A stretch of 64,000 bases of DNA, taken from NCBI GenBank assembly GCA_022600195.1, contig JAHZKX010000047.1, positions 62,001 through 126,000 on the forward strand, in the 5' to 3' direction. The notes under the pieces were generated by a model. The model ran no database searches, was not told the origin of the DNA, and saw nothing but the letters and a program-made list of their open reading frames with translations. The stretch comes from Planctomycetota bacterium (GTDB lineage Bacteria; Planctomycetota; Planctomycetia; Planctomycetales; Planctomycetaceae). The position numbers were made by a program, and so were the translations under genes. Shown here piece by piece: positions 19,038 through 28,388 of the stretch; position 1 is the stretch's first letter; the number at the start of each line of letters is the position of its first letter.

Positions 19038-20204
19038 TTATTTAATTAAGCGAGCCTCACAAAGATCGAGATGATCACAGATTTCAAGATTATCACCAAA
19101 GTCGACTAAAATATCGAGATCGCGCACGCCGCGCACATCCAGATTTAATTCTACAGGCCGATCGGAACTTCGAACGTTCCCGGAATAGAGAGTCCGACCA
19201 TTGCCTTTTATTTCTACATACACGAATCCAATGCTGGGAACAGAATCATCAATTCCCATGATGGCGCGAAAATTTCGATATTCATTTTTGATGCGATACT
19301 GTAGAAGTGTCTTAGAATGGATATAAAGTCCGCGTGAATATTCTTTCCCTGCCAGTCGCAGAGGCCCTCCATCACGATGTTTGTCTTTGCGATATTTCCA
19401 AACGGTATCAAAGAAGGGTGTGTATTTAATATTGCGAGGTTCCAAATCGGAGAGGTAACGAACCTTTCCCTGACTGAAATCCAGATTGGCAATGACCGAC
19501 GCATCAAATCGGGCTTGAGCCCCATTTTGTAACGTCGCTTCGAATTCATTACCCGAAAATGCAATTGATGATGCATGAATGAGTCCATTGCTGGTTAATC
19601 GGATCGAACAGAAAGGAGTCGTTTCCGTTACGGGTTGTCGAAAATAGATGATCCCAAACACACGTTTTCGATCGACTGAAACTTCATCATCACCGGTGAA
19701 GAACTGGATTTTTTCGTCGGAAATAGAACCAACCACTCCATCAATAAAATCAAGCACATTTTCTTTCTGGACAACGAGCAAATCTTTACTGTGTTTGCCA
19801 TTCAGAAGTTTATCCCAGGCTTCCCTGATATTTGAATTCAAGGATCCAAAGCGAATAGAGGAAACACTCTTTGCCGGTATGATCAATGAGCCCGTCTGAT
19901 CTCCGCCGATTTTGACTTGCTTCTCATTACTGAGCAGCGATTGAATCGGGAAGAGAGATCCGTCAGTGAATCTGATAGTGAACGGCGATTGTAAGCTGCG
20001 TCGAAATCGATTTTTAGGAAATCGAATATTCAAAACTTCAGAGAGTGTAAGTTCATTCGCAGTTTTTTCCTGTTTCAGATGAATGGCTGTTTTGTTTAAT
20101 GACTGTAGATTACCTGATACCGAAGCTCCACTTAATGAGGTCACTTCAACTTCCGGTGAAACGGCAAGCAGCATTGTCAGGGAAATACAAAACAGAGGTT
20201 GCAT
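19038..20204 (-). CDS. Secreted NPCBM-domain protein
   Basis: The 388-residue product has a weak N-terminal signal (MQPLFCISLTMLLAVSP), a beta-rich N-terminal part (about 18-230) and a C-terminal NPCBM/NEW2-type carbohydrate-binding-like domain (about 245-388). The latter is recognised by YSRGLYIHSKTLLQYRI, FRAIMGIDDSV and the closing DLDILVDFGDNLEICDHLDLCEARL. NPCBM domains bind sugars next to glycoside hydrolase domains; here no catalytic domain is attached. The ATG at 20204 has GGAG 8 bases upstream. It lies 49 bp after the 371-residue gene and 80 bp before the HtrA gene, so it belongs to the same presumed operon. A role in tethering the protease set to surface glycans is possible but speculative. 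Confidence 0.82.
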   Translation of the reverse strand: MQPLFCISLTMLLAVSPEVEVTSLSGASVSGNLQSLNKTAIHLKQEKTANELTLSEVLNIRFPKNRFRRSLQSPFTIRFTDGSLFPIQSLLSNEKQVKIGGDQTGSLIIPAKSVSSIRFGSLNSNIREAWDKLLNGKHSKDLLVVQKENVLDFIDGVVGSISDEKIQFFTGDDEVSVDRKRVFGIIYFRQPVTETTPFCSIRLTSNGLIHASSIAFSGNEFEATLQNGAQARFDASVIANLDFSQGKVRYLSDLEPRNIKYTPFFDTVWKYRKDKHRDGGPLRLAGKEYSRGLYIHSKTLLQYRIKNEYRNFRAIMGIDDSVPSIGFVYVEIKGNGRTLYSGNVRSSDRPVELNLDVRGVRDLDILVDFGDNLEICDHLDLCEARLIK

Positions 20205-20253
20205 GAAAAACTCTCCAAAAACTCAACTTGGGTATTTTTTGGTCGTCTAAATT

Positions 20254-21369
20254 CTATTTGCCGGTATTGGCTTTCTGGGTTGCCAGTTTTTTGAAATACT
20301 TTTCAACGGCTTTGCGGTAATGTGAGGGGAAATTGCGGTTGATAATATTCTTGGCAGACGCCTGTTTCTTCGGCGGTAAATCTCCCCAGCCACCATTATT
20401 CGACAATTTTTTCTTGTCAACTTCTCCTGGTGCGGTCTGACCTTTTACCCTGCTTTCACTTGATCCCCCATCGGGCGAATTGGAACTTCCTGCGCCTGCT
20501 CCTGAAGAAGACCCCTTCTTCGACTGGTCTTCCATTTTTTTTATCAGTTTGTCCAGCGAGGCAATGATTTCATCTTCGACTTTCTGTACTTTTTTACCAG
20601 AGTTTCCCAATTCGAGTCTGCGCTCCACATCACTCATTTTTCGTGAGATTTCATCCAGGCTTTCATCTTTCAGCTCGGCTAAATCTGCCTGCATGAGGAT
20701 CGCGACCTGAGTGTATCTTTCTGGAATTTGCTCCGTATTATTAAGCAGTAAATCCAGCGTTTTTCCGCAGGCCTCTTTTTGTAACAAGTGATGCTCACAA
20801 ACGGCTTTGTAAAACAGATATCCAGCGGGATCGATTAATTCATCAGGTTTGATGGATGTGAAAAGTTCCAGCGCCTGATCTACCATCCGAAATTGCGTTA
20901 AATTCCTGGCGACGTAATAGCGGATATTGGACAGGTAAAACGTCTCTGCTTTTCCATTCACCAATAAGGGGTGACTGGAAAGCTGAGGAAGTTTATCGGA
21001 AAGCTGATAAGCCTGGACTAACTGTTTTGCTTCAGGATTCAGTTCAGAAAAAACCTGAAGCGTCAGGGCCAGTTTTTGTTCAGGCGAGAGTGGTGAATCT
21101 AACTTAACCAGTAATCTGGCGATGGATTTTAATTCTGCCGGGTTTTTCGTTTTCTGATCGGCTGCCCAGTTTTGTAACTGCATTTTGAGCTCAAGTGCAG
21201 TCGGAGCTGCATACACTTCAATCTTGGCTTGTTCTGGTGCTTTCGGTTTGTCTTGAGCCGGCAGTGAAGTGGGAACCCCCTGAAGGCAAACGAAAACCAG
21301 TAGAACCACCATTAATATTCGGCGAGCGGCAGCTTGATTGATTTGTATTGAATGGAGCCTATGAATCAT
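20254..21369 (-). CDS. Secreted helical protein of unknown function
   Basis: The 371-residue product starts with a signal peptide (RRILMVVLLVFVCLQGVPTSLPAQD, about residues 16-39, the last part being the cleavage region). The body (about 45-230) is helical and resembles TPR-type repeats (ALELFTSIKPDELIDPAGYLFYKAVCEH). Residues about 280-325 are a Ser/Gly-rich linker. The tail contains GWGDLPPKKQASAKN and then PSHYRKAVEKYFKKLA. I recall similar tails in planctomycete secreted proteins near MoxR/vWA operons, but this is from memory. It sits 41 bp after the Q-rich coiled-coil gene and 49 bp before the NPCBM gene on the same strand. Function unknown. Confidence 0.78.
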   Translation of the reverse strand: MIHRLHSIQINQAAARRILMVVLLVFVCLQGVPTSLPAQDKPKAPEQAKIEVYAAPTALELKMQLQNWAADQKTKNPAELKSIARLLVKLDSPLSPEQKLALTLQVFSELNPEAKQLVQAYQLSDKLPQLSSHPLLVNGKAETFYLSNIRYYVARNLTQFRMVDQALELFTSIKPDELIDPAGYLFYKAVCEHHLLQKEACGKTLDLLLNNTEQIPERYTQVAILMQADLAELKDESLDEISRKMSDVERRLELGNSGKKVQKVEDEIIASLDKLIKKMEDQSKKGSSSGAGAGSSNSPDGGSSESRVKGQTAPGEVDKKKLSNNGGWGDLPPKKQASAKNIINRNFPSHYRKAVEKYFKKLATQKANTGK

Positions 21370-21410
21370 GTCAATAACAGACCTTCAAATGATACTTCGT
21401 TCTGTAGAAA

Positions 21411-23162
21411 TTATTTATTCTTACCCGTTGCCAGAATGTGAGTTGCATTCTGAATACGAGTTTGTCGGTTTGATAATTGTTGAAGCTGCTGATGGATATC
21501 TGCCTGGTTGGCATCTTTTTCCAATGCCATCTTTTCAATCCTGCGTGTACGTTTATTAACACGCATTTGTAATGATCGCAGCATTTTGATCTCTGCTAAC
21601 ATGTCAACCAGAGATTGACCATCTGGGGGGCCCTGCTGTTGCTGCTGTTGTTGCTGCTGTTTTTTTTCTTTTTCTGACTTTTCCATTTCTTTTTGCAGGG
21701 CATCAATCATTTCTTCGAGTGAACTGATAATGTCTTTTTCAATTTCCTGAGTCAGTTCGCCCACTTGTGTGCGATTCAATCGATAGGAAGCGGTTTGCAC
21801 ATCTTCCCGAACTTCAGATAAGGCTTCTGTGAAGGCAACAGATGACCCTTCATCCTTAAGTACTAATAATGCCTTTTCGACTTCGAGGGCGATCGAACTC
21901 TCTTCACGCGCTAATTGGACGGCACGCGCGGTATGTCGGCTGGTTCGTTCTTTCTCTGGAACTTGAGCGATGGAAAGCGTACCTGAATAAACCCGTTTCT
22001 GTTGTGCCAGAATTTTCTGCAGTCGAGCTTCCATTGCTGCTAACATCAGCTCACGTTCTTCTTCCCGGAGCTGTCGCAGCATTTCCTCCAGTTTTTCTTT
22101 CGCTTCTGCCAGCTTTCTTATGGCGTCATCCTGATGTTCCGAGGCAGCTTCTTTTTGTTTTTTTTCCAGCTGCTCAATCGCCTTTTCCATCTCCTTGCGC
22201 GCCTGTTCAATTTCTTCTCGGCCAGGCGTCTGTTGTTGCTGCTGGGATTGCTGGTTTTGTTTCTGTTGAGATTGCTTATTCTGCGATTGCTTCTTCTGTT
22301 GTTGCGATTTTGACTGCTGTTTAGATTTAGACTGCTGCTGAGATGGAGATTGTTTCTGTTCTGGTGAACCCTTTTGTTTCGGATCAGACTTCCCTTTTTC
22401 AGGAGTCTTTCCTTTTGATTTGGAGTCTTTTGACTTCTGAGAATCGGAATCCGATTTTGATTTATCTTTCTTCGATTTCTGATCCTGCGGTTTTCCGTCA
22501 GTGCTCTTCTTTTCCTGTTTGTCCTGCTTTTTATTCTCGGACTTATTGGGATTGTTTTTTTCTGAGTCCTGCTGATCGATTTTATCAATCAATTTTTGTG
22601 CATTGTTTGAAGTTTGTTTTTGTTTCTCTTTCAGATTGGCAGGGTTTTCGCCTCGTTCGGTAGCGGCTCTGACATCGCGCTCTTGACCCATCAGGCGATT
22701 GACATCTTTAAGTAGATTCTGAATGCGTTGCTTTTCTTTTTCTACTTCGCTCATTCTGTCTTCACTCTGAAGCAGCGCCAGCAAAGCCTGCATGTTTTTG
22801 ACCAGATGATCCTGTCGTTCGACGGCATCGCCCAGTTGTCCGTTTTGCAGCATTTGTAAAATACGCTGCATTTCGACTGTCATTTGATTTTGTTTACTTT
22901 GACCAAAAGCACGAAACAGCAGATCTGCCCGTGCTGGATCGGTCTTTTTCATATATTCCCCAAGGTCATGGAGGGTCGATTCAAAGCGTTTGAACTGTTG
23001 TGAAATGGCTTCCTGCTGATCTGAGAGTCCACGATCTACTTTATTGGTTTTGGGGGAGGTGGTGGGCTGCGCGCTTTTTACCTGAGCATGACAGACATCA
23101 ACACTGTAAAGACTGATAAGCACTGTCATGAGCAGAACGGCAATCCGCGAACGTTTCAACAT
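21411..23162 (-). CDS. Secreted Gln/Lys-rich coiled-coil protein
   Basis: The 583-residue product has a signal peptide (about 1-27, [18 protein letters not shown]). A helical N-terminal segment (about 40-180) is followed by an extreme Lys/Ser/Gln-rich low-complexity block (about 190-310) and long heptad-like coiled coil (about 315-500, with runs such as [17 protein letters not shown]). Then come a nine-residue glutamine run and a short helical C-terminus. GGAGG lies 7 bases before the ATG, and an extended -10 promoter lies about 115 bp upstream, so this is probably the first gene of the six-gene block ending at 14129. It probably acts as an extended periplasmic scaffold, but no enzymatic motif is visible and the family is not recognised. 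Confidence 0.8.
   Translation of the reverse strand: MLKRSRIAVLLMTVLISLYSVDVCHAQVKSAQPTTSPKTNKVDRGLSDQQEAISQQFKRFESTLHDLGEYMKKTDPARADLLFRAFGQSKQNQMTVEMQRILQMLQNGQLGDAVERQDHLVKNMQALLALLQSEDRMSEVEKEKQRIQNLLKDVNRLMGQERDVRAATERGENPANLKEKQKQTSNNAQKLIDKIDQQDSEKNNPNKSENKKQDKQEKKSTDGKPQDQKSKKDKSKSDSDSQKSKDSKSKGKTPEKGKSDPKQKGSPEQKQSPSQQQSKSKQQSKSQQQKKQSQNKQSQQKQNQQSQQQQQTPGREEIEQARKEMEKAIEQLEKKQKEAASEHQDDAIRKLAEAKEKLEEMLRQLREEERELMLAAMEARLQKILAQQKRVYSGTLSIAQVPEKERTSRHTARAVQLAREESSIALEVEKALLVLKDEGSSVAFTEALSEVREDVQTASYRLNRTQVGELTQEIEKDIISSLEEMIDALQKEMEKSEKEKKQQQQQQQQQGPPDGQSLVDMLAEIKMLRSLQMRVNKRTRRIEKMALEKDANQADIHQQLQQLSNRQTRIQNATHILATGKNK
21633..21659 (-). repeat. CAG/CAA triplet run encoding nine glutamines
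   Basis: Nine consecutive Gln codons (mixed CAG and CAA) lie inside the coiled-coil protein gene and are preceded by an A-rich Lys run. The mixed codons should limit slippage, but length variation between strains is plausible. Confidence 0.8.
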
Positions 23163-23276
23163 GCGTGATCCTCCAGTCAGAGTATCCCCTGTGATCTCAG
23201 AAATAATAAGGGCGGGTAAATGTAAGATTGGTGTCCCTCTTATCTTATCGTGAACGTACAGAACGAGCCCGATTAC

Positions 23277-23305
23277 ATTATAGCAACTGATGGACTCTGG
23301 CCGAA
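23277..23305 (-). promoter_or_regulatory. Candidate extended -10 promoter for the HtrA/NPCBM block
   Basis: On the minus strand, TGC directly precedes a perfect TATAAT (23285-23277), an extended -10 element. The -35 position 17 bp upstream (TTCGGC, 23305-23300) matches poorly, as is common with extended -10 promoters. The start would be near 23270, about 108 nt before the ATG at 23162. Confidence 0.5.
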
Positions 23306-23388
23306 GCGTGTATTAGTGTTCAGTTTATGGTTTGGGTTTTGACAAATCATTGCCTCAGTGTTGGTTCGATAAGCCTTATATTGACTGT

Positions 23389-25869
23389 TTACTCCAGTCC
23401 TAACCCTTTGAGACGATCCAAGAGCTTGTTTTTGCGAAACATTTTTGTATCTTCACTCAGTTTTTTTTCTCTTTCGATAAGGCTTTTGAGCATTTCAATT
23501 GCTTCGTGAAATTCTAATAAGTCTTGCATTTCGTTGAGGACACTCTTCATTCGGAACAGCAGTGCATTTAACAATTCGATGCTGCTCTGTATTTCTGGCA
23601 GGGGATCATTGTTTTTTTCGATTGCAAATCGGAACAGTCCCAGCTGTTGGTCCAGATCGGGGAAATCCTGTTCGTGGATCATGGTAAGCGGCTTCAAGAT
23701 TTTGTCATCAATTCGGCCCATAATTTGTGCCGTCGCGACTCCATTATTCACAAGCTCATCTCGAATATCATGAAACGATTCAACTATGGAGGCTGTCTCG
23801 GTCGCATTTTTTCGCGTGCCATACAACGAGCGATCAGCTGAGATGGCAACCGCATTCTGAATATCTTTGAGGATCTCAGGCCATTTGGAGTCTGATTGTC
23901 CCTGCTTTTGTTTTAGTTTTATTGTTTGAGATTGCTGTAATTGTTCGACGCGTTGATTGAGGTCATCGCGCGTTTGAGTGACTTCCTGATAGATTTGCTC
24001 GAAGCGTTTTCGCAGATTCAGTTCTTTCGAATACAGAATCGAGAGCAGTTCTTCGTCTGTTACAATTTCGAAATGATACGTTTCCCCATGAACTTTATGT
24101 GGTCCACTCAAATTATCAGCATCTTCCGCTTGAACCGTCAGGCTGATTTTCTGACCCACTTTCAAATCAAGGGGAAGAACTTCAAAACGTTCCCAGGGTT
24201 CATTGTCACTTCTTTGAAGAGAAAAATCTTTCGGGTTATTGGAAGGCTTCTTGCGGAAAGGACGTGGCCTGAAGTTGGTGTCCTGATCGACCAGAAAATT
24301 AAATCGAGCAGACTGAATTCCATACTCGTCTGTGATAATACCCTCCACTGGAATCATGGCCTTCCGAGTGATGGACTTGCCGATTCCTGTGAGCTGTGTG
24401 TCAACTTTTGGTGGCTGGTCGATGATACCATTGATACTCAATCGAATCGGTTCCGTCACCAGTAAACCATCTGCATCTTCCAAATAGATGCGAATGGGTT
24501 GGTCTGCAATTAATGGAATGCTTTCGGGAATAGAATTATCACTCACTGCTGTCAGGTCTTGTTCTTTTGCGACTAATATAAATGGAATTCGGAAAGTGAA
24601 CCCATCAGTGCCACACATCTGCTGCATCTGAGAGGCAGTGAAGGGGACCTGCTTCACAATTTCTCCCTCTGGGTTTTTCCATGCCAGGAAGTTCTCGGTT
24701 TCTCTCACTGAATCTGGTGGAGACTGCTCCAGTTGGATCTGAAGCGTATCGGTCTCTAGTGAAAAGCGAGTGATTGGTTTATTGGCAGTTGATGCCATCT
24801 CAAATTTTGTATTGATTGGTAAAGAGATCTGGGTTCCCTGGACCGTCTGGAGATCAGCCAGTGGCTGCTTTGTTTCAGGGTTTATTTGATTTAATCCCGT
24901 ATACTCCGGGTAATAACATGCCAGTTGAATATGATCCAAAACGGGAGTTTCAACGATATTCACCTGATATGGATTGGGATTCGTAAAGTCGTTTCCAGAG
25001 ACCCAAATCTGGATGTCATCCAGGAGATCTGTAATGGTATGTTTAAATCGACCTTCTCCCATGCGCGACATCACAGTGCGTCCACCGCTACGTCCATTTT
25101 GCGTACGATAAGTCAGTTGCACTCGATCAGGGACTTTTTTGCCATCAACGGTCTCAACCAGTAAGGTCAGATCGTTTCCTAAACCATGCTTATAAGTCTG
25201 GTTCTGGAATTCTTTGATTCGATCTCCCGGTTGAGCAATGACTTTCACCACCAGGCCGGTTTCACGATTCCAGTAGTCGCTGCGCAGCTCCAGATAACCT
25301 TTGGCCCAGCGAGCCATTGCAGGTTGATTGAAGATCGCCAGCACTAGAATGGAAACCAGCAATAGACCGGACCAGAAAACAGCGCGCTTTAAGGGACGCT
25401 TGTCGAAAACCTCTTCCAGCGGAAGTTGGCGACTGCCTTCAGCGACCTCATTAACCGTTCGCTGCAGCATCGCTTTCGTCAGAGCGTTCTGTGATTCTTG
25501 AGAGTCGTGCAATTCTATCGCAGTTGCCAGGCGGTCGTTTAATTCGGGAAAGCGTCGTTCCAGTACCAGCGCTAATGCTTTTCTCCTCATTTTTTTCAGG
25601 AGACGAACGATAATAAAGCTACCGGCCAGAAACAGGATTGTTGTGAGTGCAATCAGGATGAAAGAAGCACGATACCAGATAGGTAATTCAAGGTGACTGA
25701 GTTGAAAGTAAGCCCAGTCGACAACGAAGCTGAACCAGAATACCAGGCCGATAACGGCCAGCAGTTTGGCAGTTCCTTCCAGCAGAATATATCGACGTAT
25801 TTTGCCCCGTAACCGATTGAGTAGATCGGTGAGTTCCACAGGGATCGATGATTGAGAAGGTTCATTCAT
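23389..25869 (-). CDS. DUF4175-like membrane protein with large extracytoplasmic domain
   Basis: The 826-residue product has three N-terminal membrane segments (about residues 34-55, 67-90 and 165-182) with a cytoplasmic stretch LVLERRFPELNDRLATAIEL between the second and third. A long extracytoplasmic region of beta-sandwich character follows, then heptad-rich helices from about 640 to the end. The arrangement resembles DUF4175-type proteins found with MoxR/vWA operons; I am not certain of the family. It is the last of five same-strand genes (MoxR, DUF58, two vWA proteins, this), 59 bp after its upstream neighbour. The gap to the next operon contains a separate promoter candidate. Its soluble coiled-coil end may contact the secreted coiled-coil protein encoded next, which is inference only. 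Confidence 0.78.
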   Translation of the reverse strand: MNEPSQSSIPVELTDLLNRLRGKIRRYILLEGTAKLLAVIGLVFWFSFVVDWAYFQLSHLELPIWYRASFILIALTTILFLAGSFIIVRLLKKMRRKALALVLERRFPELNDRLATAIELHDSQESQNALTKAMLQRTVNEVAEGSRQLPLEEVFDKRPLKRAVFWSGLLLVSILVLAIFNQPAMARWAKGYLELRSDYWNRETGLVVKVIAQPGDRIKEFQNQTYKHGLGNDLTLLVETVDGKKVPDRVQLTYRTQNGRSGGRTVMSRMGEGRFKHTITDLLDDIQIWVSGNDFTNPNPYQVNIVETPVLDHIQLACYYPEYTGLNQINPETKQPLADLQTVQGTQISLPINTKFEMASTANKPITRFSLETDTLQIQLEQSPPDSVRETENFLAWKNPEGEIVKQVPFTASQMQQMCGTDGFTFRIPFILVAKEQDLTAVSDNSIPESIPLIADQPIRIYLEDADGLLVTEPIRLSINGIIDQPPKVDTQLTGIGKSITRKAMIPVEGIITDEYGIQSARFNFLVDQDTNFRPRPFRKKPSNNPKDFSLQRSDNEPWERFEVLPLDLKVGQKISLTVQAEDADNLSGPHKVHGETYHFEIVTDEELLSILYSKELNLRKRFEQIYQEVTQTRDDLNQRVEQLQQSQTIKLKQKQGQSDSKWPEILKDIQNAVAISADRSLYGTRKNATETASIVESFHDIRDELVNNGVATAQIMGRIDDKILKPLTMIHEQDFPDLDQQLGLFRFAIEKNNDPLPEIQSSIELLNALLFRMKSVLNEMQDLLEFHEAIEMLKSLIEREKKLSEDTKMFRKNKLLDRLKGLGLE

Positions 25870-25928
25870 GCGTTTATTTCAGACTGACCAGAGGGAGTCA
25901 TCATCTTTTTCTCATTTAACAGGTTAAG

Positions 25929-28388
25929 TTATGATAATTTAAACAGTTTTCTTGTGAGCCATTCGATTGCCAATAATCCCGCTAACATGAAAAAGACCCA
26001 TTGCTGATCCCAGAGTGTTTTCAATCGTTCATCGACCAGAAACTCTTCTCCCATCTCAGGCAGGAGTGCGGGAATTTTTTCTGCCTCTCCAATGGCGAGA
26101 TAGGTTCCACCCGTGTCTCGGGATAATTCTTTGAGTCCTTTCACATTTTGACTTAGCGACTCATCTTCCAGGCGGGGGAGTAAAACCGAAAGACTACCAT
26201 CTACAATTTGTCCTTTGGAGTCAGGAACGTTCAATTGGAAGCGATATTTTCCAGGGAGACTGGCGCGAAAACTGGCAACATACTCTCCCGGTCGATTTCG
26301 ATCATGCATCAATAGCAGGTTGGGAACCAGAGGTCTGCCGCGCGGGTCGATTACTTCCATAGGCACCGACTCTTGAATCAAAGGTTTAAACTCGGGATTG
26401 AGTAATCGAACACGAACTGACACAGTCTGACCCAGCTGATATTCATCCCGTTCGAGAATTAAAGTACCCCGTTTGGTACCTCTTTTACTGCGACCCTGTC
26501 CCACGTTTCGGATCAGCTTGGTCCAGAATCGATCGTAATAATCTTCTTCGATGGACCTCAGACGCCAGATTTCAGGGCTACCCAGATAAAAGCAGCGACC
26601 TTCGCCGTAATACTGTGAAGCCATCAAGATCGAGAAACCATACTCTGTTTGTGTTTTAGGATCCGGGAAATGGGCATAGACAGTTGCTGCTGCTTTGGGA
26701 CCATTTGAGGGATAGCAGCGATAAATGCCCGGAAAGTTCTCCCATAATTCTCTGGAGGTTGCGGGGTCGTCAGTCAGCATCAGAAAGCCTGCCTCCAGAC
26801 CTGCCTGCGTCCATTCAATCCTGCGGATTTGAGTGGCTTCTTCATCCAGATAATCACGTACAAATGAATTGATTGATACAGGGTATAAGTCAAGGATCGG
26901 CTGGAACTTTTCGGCGTCCTGCGCGAGTTTGGGTGTGTTGACATCGCCGGCAACCAATACGATACCTCCCCCTCCCGTGGCAACCCATTCATTTAACGTT
27001 TGCATCTGTTCCGGCGAGAGCAGTTCCCAGTTCACATCAAATGCAAGGATGACATCATATTCAAATAAGGCTGTTCGATCGGGGAATTCATATAGCAGTT
27101 CATCTGCATCTTGAGAAACCCCAGGTGGTGCGGATTGCAACCAGACATCCGATTTGATGGATGGGTGTCGATAGAGCATGGTTCTAGCGAACCGATAGTC
27201 CCGCATCGGACCACCTGCCAAAATAAGAGTTCGTGTCGGACGACTGAAGACATTAACCGTGTGTTCCAGTTCGTTATCCATCATATTCGCATCGCGCAGC
27301 AACTGGTTGCCCCGCACGCGCACGGTATAGCTGATCTCACCTTCTTCGCTGGGAGTCCGTTCGAATTTGACATCCAGCGGGATTCCTTCTTCAGAGGGTA
27401 GTAAAAGATCCACTGAATCAACGACCGTTGGCTGCGCTTCATCTTTGAGTTTTTTCAATAACTCGATGGTGACGTTTCGACCGGGCATCCCGATGGATTG
27501 CAGGAGTGCTGTGATTTCAAAGGCATCACCAAATTGCACATCTGTCGGGGCAATGATTTTAGCAACCTGAATATTGGCCGGTTTTGTAGGACTGCCGGTC
27601 CCCAGTGTGATAAGGCGCACCTTAGATTCTTTCGCCACTTCGTTTGCAGTCAATAAATCGGTGCCGGCATTGGAAGCGCCATCGGTGGCAATAATGATTC
27701 CGGAAAGAGTGGAGCCATTGATTTCACGAATCAACTGCCCCAATGATTCGCCCAGTCGGGTTTCCAGTCCTTGAGGTTGCAACAGGCTGTCCCAGTCGAT
27801 TTGTGCATTCGATTGCGCTATCGGATTTGAGCCTGTATCCGATGCTGTCGGAATTTCTTCTGCCTGCTCTTTTTTAAAGACGTGATGTGGTCCCGTTAAC
27901 TCCTGGTCGAAGGTGTAAACACTTACCTGATGTTTTTTCTGCAGGTCTTTAATCAATGGCGAATCCGCCAGCAATTTGTCAACAGCCTGCATACGACTGG
28001 GGACAGATTGATTTGCCGGAGAACTGGCATTGACGGGTACTTGTTCATTGGGATGCCGCATTGAAAGCGATGTATCGACTAGAACTGCCACTCTTGAAGG
28101 ACGGAATGACATTTTTTGAGTGCGTTCGTGTGGATTGAAGACGATAATAATCAGAGCCACTAAAACACAGAGTCGTAAGCCGGTCAGCCAGCAACGCCAG
28201 AAGAGAGGTAGTTGAGACGAATCCTTCCAGGCAGTTCGGAAGGAAAGCGCCAGGATAAGAAACAGGCCACCCAGCAGGAACAGCCAACCCCATCCTGATT
28301 CGGGCGTATCGTACTCGATCGAACGAAACGCGGTCGTTTCGCCTGCGGCCAAGATGAATAAATCAGGAATGTGAGAAAAAAAGTTCAT
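25929..28388 (-). CDS. vWA membrane protein with glutamine-amidotransferase-like domain
   Basis: The 819-residue product has two N-terminal membrane segments (about 33-50 and 68-85) and then a von Willebrand A domain whose MIDAS starts at Asp105 (VLVDTSLSM, the DxSxS pattern). A beta-sandwich region follows, then a class I amidotransferase-like fold (about 390-640, TRTLILAGGPMRDYRF and GGGGIVLVAGD) with no evident catalytic Cys. A further Ig-like region (about 640-740) precedes a final membrane helix (about 795-812). vWA proteins of this type sit beside MoxR ATPases and DUF58 proteins. Its start overlaps the preceding gene's stop by 4 bp (ATGA), implying coupled translation and a paired complex. 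Confidence 0.85.
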   Translation of the reverse strand: MNFFSHIPDLFILAAGETTAFRSIEYDTPESGWGWLFLLGGLFLILALSFRTAWKDSSQLPLFWRCWLTGLRLCVLVALIIIVFNPHERTQKMSFRPSRVAVLVDTSLSMRHPNEQVPVNASSPANQSVPSRMQAVDKLLADSPLIKDLQKKHQVSVYTFDQELTGPHHVFKKEQAEEIPTASDTGSNPIAQSNAQIDWDSLLQPQGLETRLGESLGQLIREINGSTLSGIIIATDGASNAGTDLLTANEVAKESKVRLITLGTGSPTKPANIQVAKIIAPTDVQFGDAFEITALLQSIGMPGRNVTIELLKKLKDEAQPTVVDSVDLLLPSEEGIPLDVKFERTPSEEGEISYTVRVRGNQLLRDANMMDNELEHTVNVFSRPTRTLILAGGPMRDYRFARTMLYRHPSIKSDVWLQSAPPGVSQDADELLYEFPDRTALFEYDVILAFDVNWELLSPEQMQTLNEWVATGGGGIVLVAGDVNTPKLAQDAEKFQPILDLYPVSINSFVRDYLDEEATQIRRIEWTQAGLEAGFLMLTDDPATSRELWENFPGIYRCYPSNGPKAAATVYAHFPDPKTQTEYGFSILMASQYYGEGRCFYLGSPEIWRLRSIEEDYYDRFWTKLIRNVGQGRSKRGTKRGTLILERDEYQLGQTVSVRVRLLNPEFKPLIQESVPMEVIDPRGRPLVPNLLLMHDRNRPGEYVASFRASLPGKYRFQLNVPDSKGQIVDGSLSVLLPRLEDESLSQNVKGLKELSRDTGGTYLAIGEAEKIPALLPEMGEEFLVDERLKTLWDQQWVFFMLAGLLAIEWLTRKLFKLS